DNA of 12,789 bases from Endozoicomonadaceae bacterium (GCA_015163815.1 JAAOIJ010000052.1:1-12789), one strand, 5' to 3'. Numbered from the stretch's first letter, positions 1 through 6,620 are shown. Numbers and translations are program-made. The notes: generated by a model from the sequence alone, not told the origin.

Positions 1-296
1 AAGAAGCTGACTATTTTATAGCAGATAAAGGATATGATTCTGAATTAATTCGAGAATAAGCAAAACAATTAGGAATGGAGGCTATGATTCCAAAATGTTC
101 TAACACTAAAAAACCTGCTATTCATTTTAAAAAAAATACTTATAAATCAAGGCATCTTGTTGAAAATTTATTTGCCAGATTAAAACATTTTAGAAGTATT
201 TCAACTCGTTTTGATAAGCTAGCTAGGAATTTTAAAGCGATGATTTATATTGCGTGTGCTATTATTTGGGTGAATTCAGAATGAGAACACGCCCTA
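1..296 (+). mobile_element. 3' end of an IS5-type insertion sequence, copy 1 (runs off the left edge)
   Basis: This is the distal part of an insertion sequence, ending just after the transposase stop codon in the sequence GAACACGCCCTA. A near-identical copy at 2694-2855 ends at the same CGCCCTA, after which the two flanks differ completely, so the element's right end lies at about 294-296 and is probably the terminal inverted repeat next to a TA-type target. The matching left end is not in the window. Bases 135-296 align to 2694-2855 without gaps, with four substitutions (139, 176, 242, 286). Confidence 0.8.
3..284 (+). pseudogene. IS5-type DDE transposase, C-terminal fragment with an in-frame stop
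   Basis: Reading from base 3, the frame encodes the catalytic C-terminal half of a DDE transposase that would cut and join the ends of its IS. An ADKGYDS segment contains the presumed second catalytic Asp (codon 24-26). It is followed by Y-x2-R-x3-E-x6-K (Tyr codon at 141, Glu at 162, Lys at 183), the signature of IS4/IS5-type transposases. The frame is broken by TAA at 57-59, where a CAA Gln codon is a simple guess for the ancestral state. Downstream it stays open to TGA at 282-284. An ATG at 75 opens the last 69 codons, but nothing suggests it is a real start. The N-terminus lies outside the window. With a stop between the catalytic Asp and Glu, this copy should be inactive unless the stop is read through. 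Confidence 0.8.
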
Positions 297-504
297 ATAG
301 TGAGAGTGATGTTTTCAACAAATATAATCATATTTAACCTATAATTTTTTCAGAATAAAAAATACCGACTACATGAGATAATAAGACAATATGCAAAACA
401 CTTGTTTTCTTTCAAACTGTACAAACTATAAACAATTTGATAATCTAGCTAGGGTATGAGACAGAATATAATAAGAAAAGTTCAACATTATTGAATAATT
501 TCTT

Positions 505-823
505 TTATCTTATTGCATTATAATCATTAAATTTATTCTTATAGATTAAGTAGATGTTGATTTTTGAGTTCAGTTGATCATATTGCTCGATCTGAATTGA
601 TTGAAAAATAAAAAAAGTCTCCTTGTAGTAATACAGAGCAACACCTAAAGATTTTTCCAAATCTGTTATTGAGTGCTTTTTGAATTGCTAAAACGTCACA
701 ATCTTCTATATCCATACCTGTTGGCAGATACTGATGAGCTGATCTATTGGTATACTGATTTAAACTGCTGTTACAAGAACAATAAAATATTGAAAAATAA
801 CATTTTATTTTCAATTTTATCAA
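505..823 (-). pseudogene. Possible decayed gene of unknown function with a frameshift
   Basis: On the minus strand a frame that opens at about 823 encodes a protein-like stretch including HQYLPTGMDIEDCDVL and ending NNRFGKIF, then becomes Cys-rich and stops at 578. Removing one A from the run of five (T652-656 on the plus strand) moves the reading into a second frame that continues smoothly (GKSLGVALYYYKETFFIF, then QSIQIEQYDQLNSKI) to a TAA at 505-507. Upstream, the same frame reads ACDPGKAFSQHKI before a TGA next to 823. This pattern suits a gene broken by a homopolymer indel and a nonsense change. I do not recognise the family, and a chance open frame in AT-rich DNA is possible. Confidence 0.3.
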
Positions 824-1069
824 TCAAATTTTATGCTGAGAAAACGCTTTGCCAGGATCACAAGCAATGGTATGTTTATGATTAAAGCGGTATCTTTATT
901 AAACATTTGAGAAAGCAAAATAAAAAAACAAAGCACAAGATTATCTTTTACTTTTATCTAAACACGGATCTGTTTTAATGAGATGAAAATGATCAAAAAA
1001 AATAGCAACTGAAAAGCGATTTATTGAAAATTCTTAACAGCATTTTACCCTATTCTCTATTTTTTTATG

Positions 1070-1075
1070 TATAAT
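1070..1075 (+). promoter_or_regulatory. Candidate -10 box for rplY-pth
   Basis: A perfect TATAAT preceded by TG lies 125 bases before the rplY start. No good -35 hexamer is seen at 16-18 bases upstream, so this is only a candidate. If used, transcription would begin at about 1082, right at the foot of the first leader hairpin. Confidence 0.35.
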
Positions 1076-1083
1076 GGTTTGTC

Positions 1084-1109
1084 TTGCTGTTTTGGTCGCG
1101 AAATAGCAA
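1084..1109 (+). promoter_or_regulatory. Leader hairpin 1 upstream of rplY
   Basis: TTGCTGTTT (1084-1092) pairs with AAATAGCAA (1101-1109) in a 9-bp stem that includes one G-T pair, leaving an 8-base loop TGGTCGCG. It would sit at the extreme 5' end of a transcript from the TATAAT at 1070. No T-run follows, so it is not an ordinary terminator. An mRNA-stabilising or regulatory leader element is possible. Confidence 0.4.
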
Positions 1110-1126
1110 TTAGGCGTAGAACAAAT

Positions 1127-1149
1127 CTTGATATAGGCTTATCATCAAG
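1127..1149 (+). promoter_or_regulatory. Leader hairpin 2 upstream of rplY
   Basis: CTTGAT (1127-1132) pairs with ATCAAG (1144-1149) and ATA (1133-1135) with TAT (1140-1142), giving a 9-bp stem with a single bulged C at 1143 and a GGCT tetraloop. No T-run follows. It ends 50 bases before the rplY start codon and, with hairpin 1, forms a compact structured leader. Confidence 0.4.
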
Positions 1150-1199
1150 GACTGGTTTACGATTTCATACACTGAATTTGAATTAATGGATACTGAACA

Positions 1200-1841
1200 A
1201 TGAGCAAAGCGATTGCACTAGAAGCTTCGTTGCGTACCGACTTAGGTAAAGGTGCGAGCCGCCGCCTACGTCATACCGATAACATTCCTGCCATTATTTA
1301 TGGTGGAGAACAGCCAGCACTACCGATTACACTGGAATTTCGATTTATTGTTAAAGCGTTAGAGCAAGAAACCTTTTATTCTCAACTAATTGATTTAAAG
1401 ATTAACAATAAATCAGAATCTGTTATTTTAAAAGCCGTTCAACGCCATCCATCAAAACAAAAACCCATGCATTTAGACTTTATGCGAATTGATTCAACTC
1501 ACGCAATTAACGTACATATTCCATTACATTACATCAATGAAAATATTTGTCCAGGTGTTAAAAAAGGTGGGAATTTATCTAAAAATATCAATGAAGTCGA
1601 AGTTAGATGTCTGCCAACACAGCTTCCAGAATTTATTGAAGTTGATTTAAGTGCATTACAGTTAGGTCAAATTATTCATTTATCCGACCTGCCTTTACCA
1701 AAAGAAGTTGAATTAGTACAACTTCGACAAGGTGAATCACATGATTTACCCGTCGCTACGGTTAAACTACCAAAAGGTGGAATTGAAGATGCAGATAACG
1801 ATAATACAGAGTCCAATGAATCTAGTGAACCTAGCAAATAA
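1200..1841 (+). CDS. rplY: 50S ribosomal protein L25, long (CTC/TL5) form
   Basis: This large-subunit ribosomal protein binds 5S rRNA. The 213-residue product is the long two-domain form. An N-terminal 5S-binding domain (about residues 4-93) starts with the family motif R-T-D-L-G-K-G-A-S-R-R-L-R (12-24) and runs to HLDFMRI (91-97). A C-terminal beta domain (about 99-191) carries GGNLSKNINEVEV and LPEFIEVDLS. The last 20 residues are an acidic, Ser/Asn-rich tail. E. coli L25 has only the first domain (94 residues). The ATG at 1200 fits the family N-terminus; the ribosome site is weak (GGATA about 8 bases upstream). pth follows 67 bases later on the same strand, a common gammaproteobacterial pairing. 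A structured leader precedes the gene. Confidence 0.95.
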   Translation: MSKAIALEASLRTDLGKGASRRLRHTDNIPAIIYGGEQPALPITLEFRFIVKALEQETFYSQLIDLKINNKSESVILKAVQRHPSKQKPMHLDFMRIDSTHAINVHIPLHYINENICPGVKKGGNLSKNINEVEVRCLPTQLPEFIEVDLSALQLGQIIHLSDLPLPKEVELVQLRQGESHDLPVATVKLPKGGIEDADNDNTESNESSEPSK

Positions 1842-1908
1842 ATAAGGTCTGTACTGACAAATCAGATTCCATATGATGTATATTGAGTCATAAAATCTTA
1901 TTTTTACA

Positions 1909-2517
1909 ATGGTAGCCATGTCGATTACAAACAAAAAATCCGCCATTATGTTGATGATCGGATTAGGAAATCCTGGGCCTGAGTATGAAAAAACGCGCCA
2001 CAATGCAGGTGCGTGGCTCATTAAAAATCTTTCTGATCAATATCATAGTCCACTCATCGCTCATAAAAAATTTTTTGGCTATACTACTGTTATTCAAATT
2101 AACTCACATAAAGTTCATTTATTTATCCCTGCAACTTTTATGAACTGTAGCGGCCAAGCTGTTAGAGAAATACAGAAATTTTACCAACTACCACCAGAGT
2201 CTTTACTCATAGCGCACGATGAATTAGATTTTGATCCAGGTGTAGCGCGCATTAAAGTAGGCGGCGGGCATGGAGGACATAATGGTTTGAGAGATATTAT
2301 TCAGAAAATTAACTCACCAGATTTTATCCGACTTAGAATTGGTATTGGTCGACCCAATGATCAACGCTTAGTCTCTAACTATGTTTTAAATCGTCCTTCT
2401 GTCTCCGACTACACTCAAATTCAAAACAATCTCTATGAAATATTGCGTATTATACCTGACCTGATTGCAGGCGAACATGCAAAAGCCATGCAAGTATTAC
2501 ATCAAAAAGACGCATAA
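1909..2517 (+). CDS. pth: Peptidyl-tRNA hydrolase
   Basis: Pth cleaves the ester bond of peptidyl-tRNAs dropped by stalled ribosomes, recycling tRNA in the cytoplasm; it is normally essential. All family landmarks are present when numbered from the ATG at 1909: GLGNPG with Asn21, catalytic His31 in TRHNAGAW, Asn79 in FMNCSG, Asp104 in AHDELD, and Asn125 in GGHGGHNGLRD. Length is 202 residues (E. coli 194). The start is uncertain: ATG codons at 1909, 1918 and 1948 are in frame and none has a clear ribosome site. 1909 puts the catalytic His 11 residues later than in E. coli, 1948 two residues earlier, so 1918 or 1948 may be the true start. It lies 67 bases after rplY and is probably co-transcribed. 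ychF, often the next gene in this operon, is absent. Confidence 0.96.
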   Translation: MVAMSITNKKSAIMLMIGLGNPGPEYEKTRHNAGAWLIKNLSDQYHSPLIAHKKFFGYTTVIQINSHKVHLFIPATFMNCSGQAVREIQKFYQLPPESLLIAHDELDFDPGVARIKVGGGHGGHNGLRDIIQKINSPDFIRLRIGIGRPNDQRLVSNYVLNRPSVSDYTQIQNNLYEILRIIPDLIAGEHAKAMQVLHQKDA

Positions 2518-2566
2518 TAGAAGACATCTTCTATAAGGAAGCGCAATACGTCAATATTTTTCGATG

Positions 2567-2590
2567 CCTCGCATCACGTCGTGAGGTTTT
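2567..2590 (+). terminator. Candidate terminator after pth
   Basis: CCTCGC (2567-2572) pairs with GTGAGG (2581-2586), six pairs including one G-T, with an 8-base loop and four T's after it (2587-2590). It lies 50 bases beyond the pth stop. The T-run is short and an alternative small hairpin GATGC-CTC-GCATC overlaps it. The whole hairpin lies between two copies of TTTTCGAT (2558-2565 and 2587-2594), which is unusual. Confidence 0.4.
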
Positions 2591-2598
2591 CGATAGTC

Positions 2599-2691
2599 TC
2601 ACTCTTTTCTAAATCTTTCATTGAATGCTGAGTGATTTTCTAAAATCTCATCATCTTCTCTATTGATAAACTCTGTTTTCTTTGGCAAATA
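2599..2691 (-). pseudogene. 3' remnant of an unidentified gene cut at the IS fragment edge
   Basis: On the minus strand 30 codons are open and end in TGA at 2599-2601. The product includes LPKKTEFINREDDEILENHS and ends NERFRKE, charged and protein-like. Going upstream, the frame hits TAA at 2692-2694, exactly where similarity to the IS copy begins (2694). There is no ATG and no ribosome site. The simplest reading is the C-terminal end of a gene whose upstream part was removed during the event that left the IS fragment. Family not recognised; chance openness cannot be excluded at this length. Confidence 0.3.
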
Positions 2692-2693
2692 TT

Positions 2694-2855
2694 AATATTT
2701 ATAAATCAAGGCATCTTGTTGAAAATTTATTTGCTAGATTAAAACATTTTAGAAGTATTTCAACTCGTTTTGATAAGCTAGCTAGGAATTTTAAAGCGAT
2801 AATTTATATTGCGTGTGCTATTATTTGGGTGAATTCAGAATGAGGACACGCCCTA
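2694..2855 (+). mobile_element. Truncated IS5-type element, copy 2 (3' end only)
   Basis: 162 bases match 135-296 with four substitutions and no gaps. The copy encodes only the last ~49 residues of the transposase, including the whole Y-x2-R-x3-E-x6-K motif (Glu codon at 2721-2723), and ends at TGA 2841-2843 followed by the same GACACGCCCTA terminus. Its 5' edge at 2694 is abrupt: nothing upstream matches copy 1. It lies in the same direction as copy 1, with rplY and pth between them. It cannot encode an active transposase. Confidence 0.85.
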
Positions 2856-3017
2856 GCATTTGACTGTTTTTTTGCTATAAAAAATGCCTTACTGTTGCAC
2901 TTCACATTTGAGAGGCAACCCAAAAAGTCAATAAAATGAATAATTCTGCGTATTTTTTGAGAGATGACTACAAAAAAATACAATAAGTCGATATAACCAT
3001 ACATTAATACAATTAAA

Positions 3018-3023
3018 TATAAT
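3018..3023 (+). promoter_or_regulatory. Candidate -10 box for the orphan gene at 3088
   Basis: TATAAT lies 65 bases before the start codon. No convincing -35 is seen, and the surrounding AT-richness makes chance matches likely. Confidence 0.25.
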
Positions 3024-3087
3024 ACAACCTCATCACGCTATTCATAGAAAAAAATGTAAATATCATTAAACATTAGGAGAAGTATTC

Positions 3088-3753
3088 ATGCTAACATCAC
3101 TGGACAGGCTCTCATTTTTTATTCATTCTACAACACTGATTCGCATCATATTATGTGCCCTACTCTCTTGTGCTAGTCTAGCGAATGCGATTTCGATCAA
3201 CATCATCCCAGCACTTAAGATGCTCATGGGAGACGAAGTGATACACAATCAAGAGAAATTTAAGCAAATGTTAGCCAATAATCACATCAGTCAAGCTGAG
3301 TTATCTCAATTTCAAGATGATATTACGAAAGATAAGCAAAAATGTCTTGCCGATATTCAAAAAATCATAAACGAAAGCCAACGTCTGATCGGATATGCGC
3401 AAGATACTATCTTAAAAAAAGACATCATTTTAATTCTTCAGGTGTATTTAGAATTCAAGGACACTGACCCATACTTGGTAAAAGACCTCATTATAATGCT
3501 AGCTAATATGCATAATGCAATATGCATCCTATTTTTTTATACACAACAAGATTTTTTGAGGACAATAAAACAAGAACTATTACAGAACATTCACTTGCAA
3601 GCATATCCAAAAATAATTAACATGATCATGGATTTAACGCCTAAACTTGAAAAGTCATCTATGGAAAAGAGTAGAAATGCTATAACACAAGATTTACATC
3701 GTATATTGTGTGGCGGCATGCCACTATTGTTTCAACATGAATTAACCGTTTAA
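3088..3753 (+). CDS. Predicted exported protein of unknown function
   Basis: The 221-residue product is not recognised. A strong ribosome site (AGGAG at 3075-3079, 8 bases before ATG) supports both the gene and its start. Residues 17-34 form a hydrophobic export signal (LIRIILCALLSCASLANA) with an A-N-A signal-peptidase-I site after Ala34. A lipoprotein reading with LLS-C28 is possible but less typical. The mature part (about 187 residues) looks mostly helical and amphipathic, rich in Lys, Gln and Ile, with a hydrophobic stretch around residues 134-151 (LIIMLANMHNAICILFFY), and few Cys. No enzyme motif is visible. It stands alone, with an IS fragment before it and 1 kb of gene-free DNA after it. 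The likely location is the periplasm or outside the cell. Confidence 0.75.
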   Translation: MLTSLDRLSFFIHSTTLIRIILCALLSCASLANAISINIIPALKMLMGDEVIHNQEKFKQMLANNHISQAELSQFQDDITKDKQKCLADIQKIINESQRLIGYAQDTILKKDIILILQVYLEFKDTDPYLVKDLIIMLANMHNAICILFFYTQQDFLRTIKQELLQNIHLQAYPKIINMIMDLTPKLEKSSMEKSRNAITQDLHRILCGGMPLLFQHELTV

Positions 3754-3784
3754 AAAAATACGCAAAGCATGCTGTAGATTAAAA

Positions 3785-3802
3785 CTGTTTTGTTTAAAAC
3801 AG
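3785..3802. repeat. Perfect hairpin after the orphan gene
   Basis: CTGTTTT and AAAACAG form a 7-bp perfect stem with a GTTT loop, 31 bases after the stop at 3753. No T-run follows on the plus strand. AAAA precedes the stem on the plus strand (3781-3784), so on the minus strand a TTTT follows it. It may act as a weak terminator or mRNA 3' end. Confidence 0.4.
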
Positions 3803-3849
3803 CGTATGATGACATGATATATCTCATTGACATGAAGGATCATAACCAA

Positions 3850-3873
3850 CACTATAAATTTAATTTTATAGTG
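3850..3873. repeat. Perfect 9-bp hairpin
   Basis: CACTATAAA and TTTATAGTG pair perfectly around a TTTAAT loop. No T-run follows on either strand. Function unknown. Confidence 0.45.
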
Positions 3874-4000
3874 CATATCTTTCCCATTGATTTGCTGTTT
3901 AAATACAAGATATGGATACAAAAGAAAGCAAAAAATACGTAGACTGGATCAGTATCTTGTTTTTAGAAAAACGCGGCCACCTTCTCAATTTTAATCCAGC

Positions 4001-4030
4001 ATGAGGCATATTCACGCATATGCCCCTCAT
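4001..4030. repeat. 11-bp hairpin with a 2-base bulge
   Basis: ATGAGG (4001-4006) pairs with CCTCAT (4025-4030) and CATAT (4007-4011) with ATATG (4018-4022), leaving a TCACGC loop and a bulged CC (4023-4024). It is the longest and most GC-containing stem of the gene-free stretch. No T-run follows. Confidence 0.5.
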
Positions 4031-4155
4031 ATATGATTTCAACATGAATCTAATAACACGGCTAGCAGGTTGCTATTTTACTGATTGAGACATGAAATCA
4101 ATCAATGCATAAGATTTGGCAAGACAATCGTCATTGACTGGTTTTTTTATGGGTA

Positions 4156-4170
4156 TCCATCAGCGATGGA
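4156..4170. repeat. 6-bp hairpin with a 3-base loop
   Basis: TCCATC and GATGGA pair around AGC. A run of seven T's (4142-4148) lies upstream on the plus strand, which is the wrong side for a plus-strand terminator and reads as A's on the minus strand. Confidence 0.35.
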
Positions 4171-4233
4171 CTACTCGTTTTCTGATGCTATGAGTAAATT
4201 AAAGTGAGCATACAATCAATTCAAAAAATATCT

Positions 4234-4252
4234 ATGTTATTTTAAATAACAT
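4234..4252. repeat. 19-base palindrome
   Basis: ATGTTATTT and AAATAACAT are perfect 9-base arms around a single T. The near-absent spacer looks more like a protein-binding site than an RNA hairpin, but all-AT palindromes arise readily in such DNA. Confidence 0.4.
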
Positions 4253-4808
4253 TATATTAACAGTCTAAAACTTTGCATTGATTGCATACTACAAACAAGC
4301 CATTCTGATGAAAAACAGATATTTTAAAAAATACAAATAAAAAAATCGTACCATTTGTGACAGTCTTGTTTTTATAAATCGCAATCATCAAATCTATACT
4401 CATTCAGCTTTCATGTCAGAATAAAAAAAACAATATAATAAATGCATTTCATATTGGACTTAAAATTGCAACACAAGCTACCGTTGAAAAAGTACTTTAA
4501 CGATGCCATTTAACAGCTTGTACTGGTGTTTTTTCAATCCTAATTCAATCTAAAAATGATCTCAATGATTGTTATCAAAAGATGATGAGATGATCATCAA
4601 TTCAGTAGGGTAAATCCTTATGATTATGTTGATTAAAAATCTCTATTCATTTATCAAGATAGGCGCTCAATAAATTCAAAAAAAAGGCTATAGGCTAAGA
4701 TAGTGCACCATATCAATATCTAGACTATGTGAGACTACAGGATAAAGCTCAAAATCTACAGTACAAAATGACAGGCTATACACACGCATTTTTTGACAAT
4801 CATTTGGA

Positions 4809-6395
4809 TCAATGTTCACATGTTTTATGGAATAAAATATCAGGCCAATTTTCTTCAACCAAGGTTAAATTGACACGAGTGGGTGCAAGATAAGTTAAAT
4901 TTCCAGCATTATCAAGCGCTAAATGTTGTGAATATTTTTCTCTAAAGCGTGTTAATGTCTCTGCATTATCACAAGTAATCCATCGGCTTGTTTGAATATT
5001 AATGGGTTCATAAATAGCATCTACTCGATATTCATGTATTAATCGATGCAAAACGGTATCAAATTGCAAAATGCCGACTGCCCCTAAAATAAGATCATTA
5101 TTATTAAATGGCATAAATAATTGAGTAGCGCCTTCTTCTGCAAGCTGCTGTAATCCAACTTTTAATTGTTTTAATTTTAAAGGATCTTTCAGTTGAACTC
5201 GCTTAAACATGTCAGGTGCAAAATTTGGAATACCAATAAATTTAAATTGTTCACGCTGCGTAAAAGTATCTCCAATTTGTATCGTGCCATGATTATGTAA
5301 GCCAATAATATCTCCAGCAACCGCTTCTTCTATATGTATTCGATCACCGGCTAAAAACGTGACAGCATCTGCTATTTTAATATCTTTTTTAAGTCTCACA
5401 TGGTGCATTTTCATATTACGGATATAGCGACCTGAACAAATACGCATAAAAGCAATACGATCACGATGTCTGGGATCCATATTAGCTTGTATCTTAAATA
5501 TAAACCCACTGAAAGTTTCTTCTTCTGGTAAAACAAGGCGTTGATCAGTTTCGCGCGCTAAAGGAACAGGTGCCCACTCAATAAAACAATCCATCATTTC
5601 TTTGATACCAAAATTACCTAAAGCCGTTCCGAAAAAGACTGGTGTTAAACTTCCATTTCTGTAAGCTTGTAAATCAAAGACAGGACAGGCACCTGCAATC
5701 AAATCAATTTCTTCACAAAATTGATGATAATCTGGACCCAGAAATGTTTTCGCTTGATAAGAAGCTAATCCTTGAATTGTTTCATAGGGTATTAAGTGAT
5801 GCCCTTGACCGGATTGATAAGAAATAATTGTATCTGATATTAAATGATAAATCCCTTTGAATGATTTACCCATACCAATAGGCCAAGTAATAGGCGCACA
5901 AGCAATCTTTAAAACAGATTCTACCTCATCAAGAATATCAATTGAGTCTCTTACTTCTCTGTCCATTTTATTAATAAAGGTAAAGATAGGCGTATCTCGC
6001 AATCGACAGACTTCCATTAATTTAATGGTTCTCATTTCGACACCTTTAGCTGCATCAATCATCATCAAGGCAGAATCAACAGCCGTTAAAGTGCGATAAG
6101 TATCTTCAGAAAAATCAGCATGTCCTGGTGTATCTAACAAATTTAATACACGCTGTTGATAAAAAAACTGCATGACAGAAGTGGTAATAGAAATACCGCG
6201 CTCTTGCTCCATTTTCATCCAATCTGATGTTGCCATACGGTTTGATTTTTTCCCTTTCACTGTTCCAGCTAATTGAATAGCACCTCCTAATAAGAGTAAT
6301 TTTTCAGTCATCGTTGTTTTACCAGAATCCGGATGGGAAATAATGGCAAAAGTTCTACGATTATCAATCTCTTCTGACAGTGACGGCGACGACAT
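4809..6395 (-). CDS. prfC: Peptide chain release factor 3 (RF3, translational GTPase)
   Basis: RF3 uses GTP to remove RF1/RF2 from the ribosome after termination. The 528-residue product matches the usual length (E. coli 529). The GTPase domain is intact: P-loop SHPDSGKTT (20-28), switch I region GISITTSVMQF, DTPGH (88-92) followed by ADFSEDTYRTL, and NKMD (142-145). The RF3-type continuation (FFGTALGNFG, FMRICSGRY, GDTF) is present through the C-terminal domain with GAVGILQFD. The ATG is preceded by a modest AAGAG ribosome site. No neighbour shares its strand closely; it is divergent from the histidine kinase, with 269 bases between. RF3 is dispensable in many bacteria, so an intact copy amid decayed DNA suggests it is under selection. 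Confidence 0.96.
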   Translation of the reverse strand: MSSPSLSEEIDNRRTFAIISHPDSGKTTMTEKLLLLGGAIQLAGTVKGKKSNRMATSDWMKMEQERGISITTSVMQFFYQQRVLNLLDTPGHADFSEDTYRTLTAVDSALMMIDAAKGVEMRTIKLMEVCRLRDTPIFTFINKMDREVRDSIDILDEVESVLKIACAPITWPIGMGKSFKGIYHLISDTIISYQSGQGHHLIPYETIQGLASYQAKTFLGPDYHQFCEEIDLIAGACPVFDLQAYRNGSLTPVFFGTALGNFGIKEMMDCFIEWAPVPLARETDQRLVLPEEETFSGFIFKIQANMDPRHRDRIAFMRICSGRYIRNMKMHHVRLKKDIKIADAVTFLAGDRIHIEEAVAGDIIGLHNHGTIQIGDTFTQREQFKFIGIPNFAPDMFKRVQLKDPLKLKQLKVGLQQLAEEGATQLFMPFNNNDLILGAVGILQFDTVLHRLIHEYRVDAIYEPINIQTSRWITCDNAETLTRFREKYSQHLALDNAGNLTYLAPTRVNLTLVEENWPDILFHKTCEH

Positions 6396-6459
6396 ATTTT
6401 TTTCTCTTTTATATCAATGTGTTATATTTTATTACGCGGATTTATGACGTATGAGCCTT

Positions 6460-6488
6460 ATTATCGCTGATCTTTTACTCAGAAACAA
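6460..6488 (-). promoter_or_regulatory. Candidate promoter for prfC
   Basis: On the minus strand TTGTTT (6483-6488) and GATAAT (6460-6465) are separated by exactly 17 bases. The -10 matches consensus at five of six positions, the -35 at three. Transcription would start near 6453, giving a leader of about 58 bases. Confidence 0.35.
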
Positions 6489-6567
6489 CTAATGCCTTCA
6501 TATAGACTCATCTACATTTTTTTCAGCAAGAGAGAAGATATCACAATAAAACATAACCTGTTTCGTG

Positions 6568-6573
6568 TATAAT
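6568..6573 (+). promoter_or_regulatory. Candidate -10 box for the hybrid histidine kinase gene
   Basis: A perfect TATAAT preceded by TG lies 92 bases before the kinase start. No good -35 is seen at the expected distance. The inverted repeat at 6621-6634 would fall in the leader of such a transcript. Confidence 0.35.
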
Positions 6574-6620
6574 AAGTTAAATAATGCTGCTATTTTATAC
6601 AATATATATCATATAACAGC

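Larger units (their letters stand above)
297..1199. other. 903-bp stretch without an intact gene, upstream of rplY
   Basis: No open frame here looks like a conserved protein. The stretch holds a candidate minus-strand gene remnant (505-823), a TATAAT box at 1070-1075 and two hairpins in the presumed rplY leader. In many gammaproteobacteria the gene before rplY is prs (ribose-phosphate pyrophosphokinase). No trace of prs was seen. Confidence 0.6.
2518..3087. other. 570-bp stretch between pth and the orphan gene
   Basis: It contains, in order, a GC-rich hairpin with a short T-run (2567-2590), a minus-strand gene remnant (2599-2691), the second IS fragment (2694-2855), and an AT-rich upstream region for the gene at 3088 with a TATAAT at 3018-3023. 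No intact gene is seen. Confidence 0.6.
3754..4808. other. 1,055-bp gene-free stretch rich in hairpins
   Basis: No open frame with a ribosome site and protein-like composition is seen on either strand. The longest plausible one is a 30-codon ATG frame at 3912-4004 without a ribosome site. The first 500 bases hold five strong hairpins or palindromes (3785-3802, 3850-3873, 4001-4030, 4156-4170, 4234-4252). The remainder is AT-rich, with a short palindrome GATGATCATC at 4589-4598. It probably represents decayed genes, though small RNAs are possible. Confidence 0.6.

Noticed and set aside
436..453. An 18-base stretch matching 17 bases of the transposase end (210-227), including CTAGCTAGG
   Set aside because: Similarity does not extend to either side, so a third IS fragment is not supported; chance or a tiny relic.
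451..463. TAGGG sequence resembling the start of the reverse complement of the IS terminus
   Set aside because: Only the first five bases agree; not a credible left inverted repeat.
673..885. Plus-strand open frame of 70 codons
   Set aside because: No ribosome site, composition not protein-like, and it lies opposite the candidate minus-strand remnant.
1767..2021. Minus-strand open frame across the rplY-pth junction
   Set aside because: Opposite two well-supported conserved genes; a shadow.
2804..3004. Minus-strand open frame of 66 codons
   Set aside because: Its start lies in intergenic DNA without a ribosome site and it ends inside the IS fragment; no recognisable content.
3912..4004. 30-codon ATG frame on the plus strand
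   Set aside because: No ribosome site and no recognisable family; its stop overlaps the 4001-4030 hairpin. Too short to call.
4677..4699. A-run followed by GGCTATAGGCT, considered as a minus-strand terminator for prfC
   Set aside because: The arms do not pair beyond the central CTATAG, so there is no stem.
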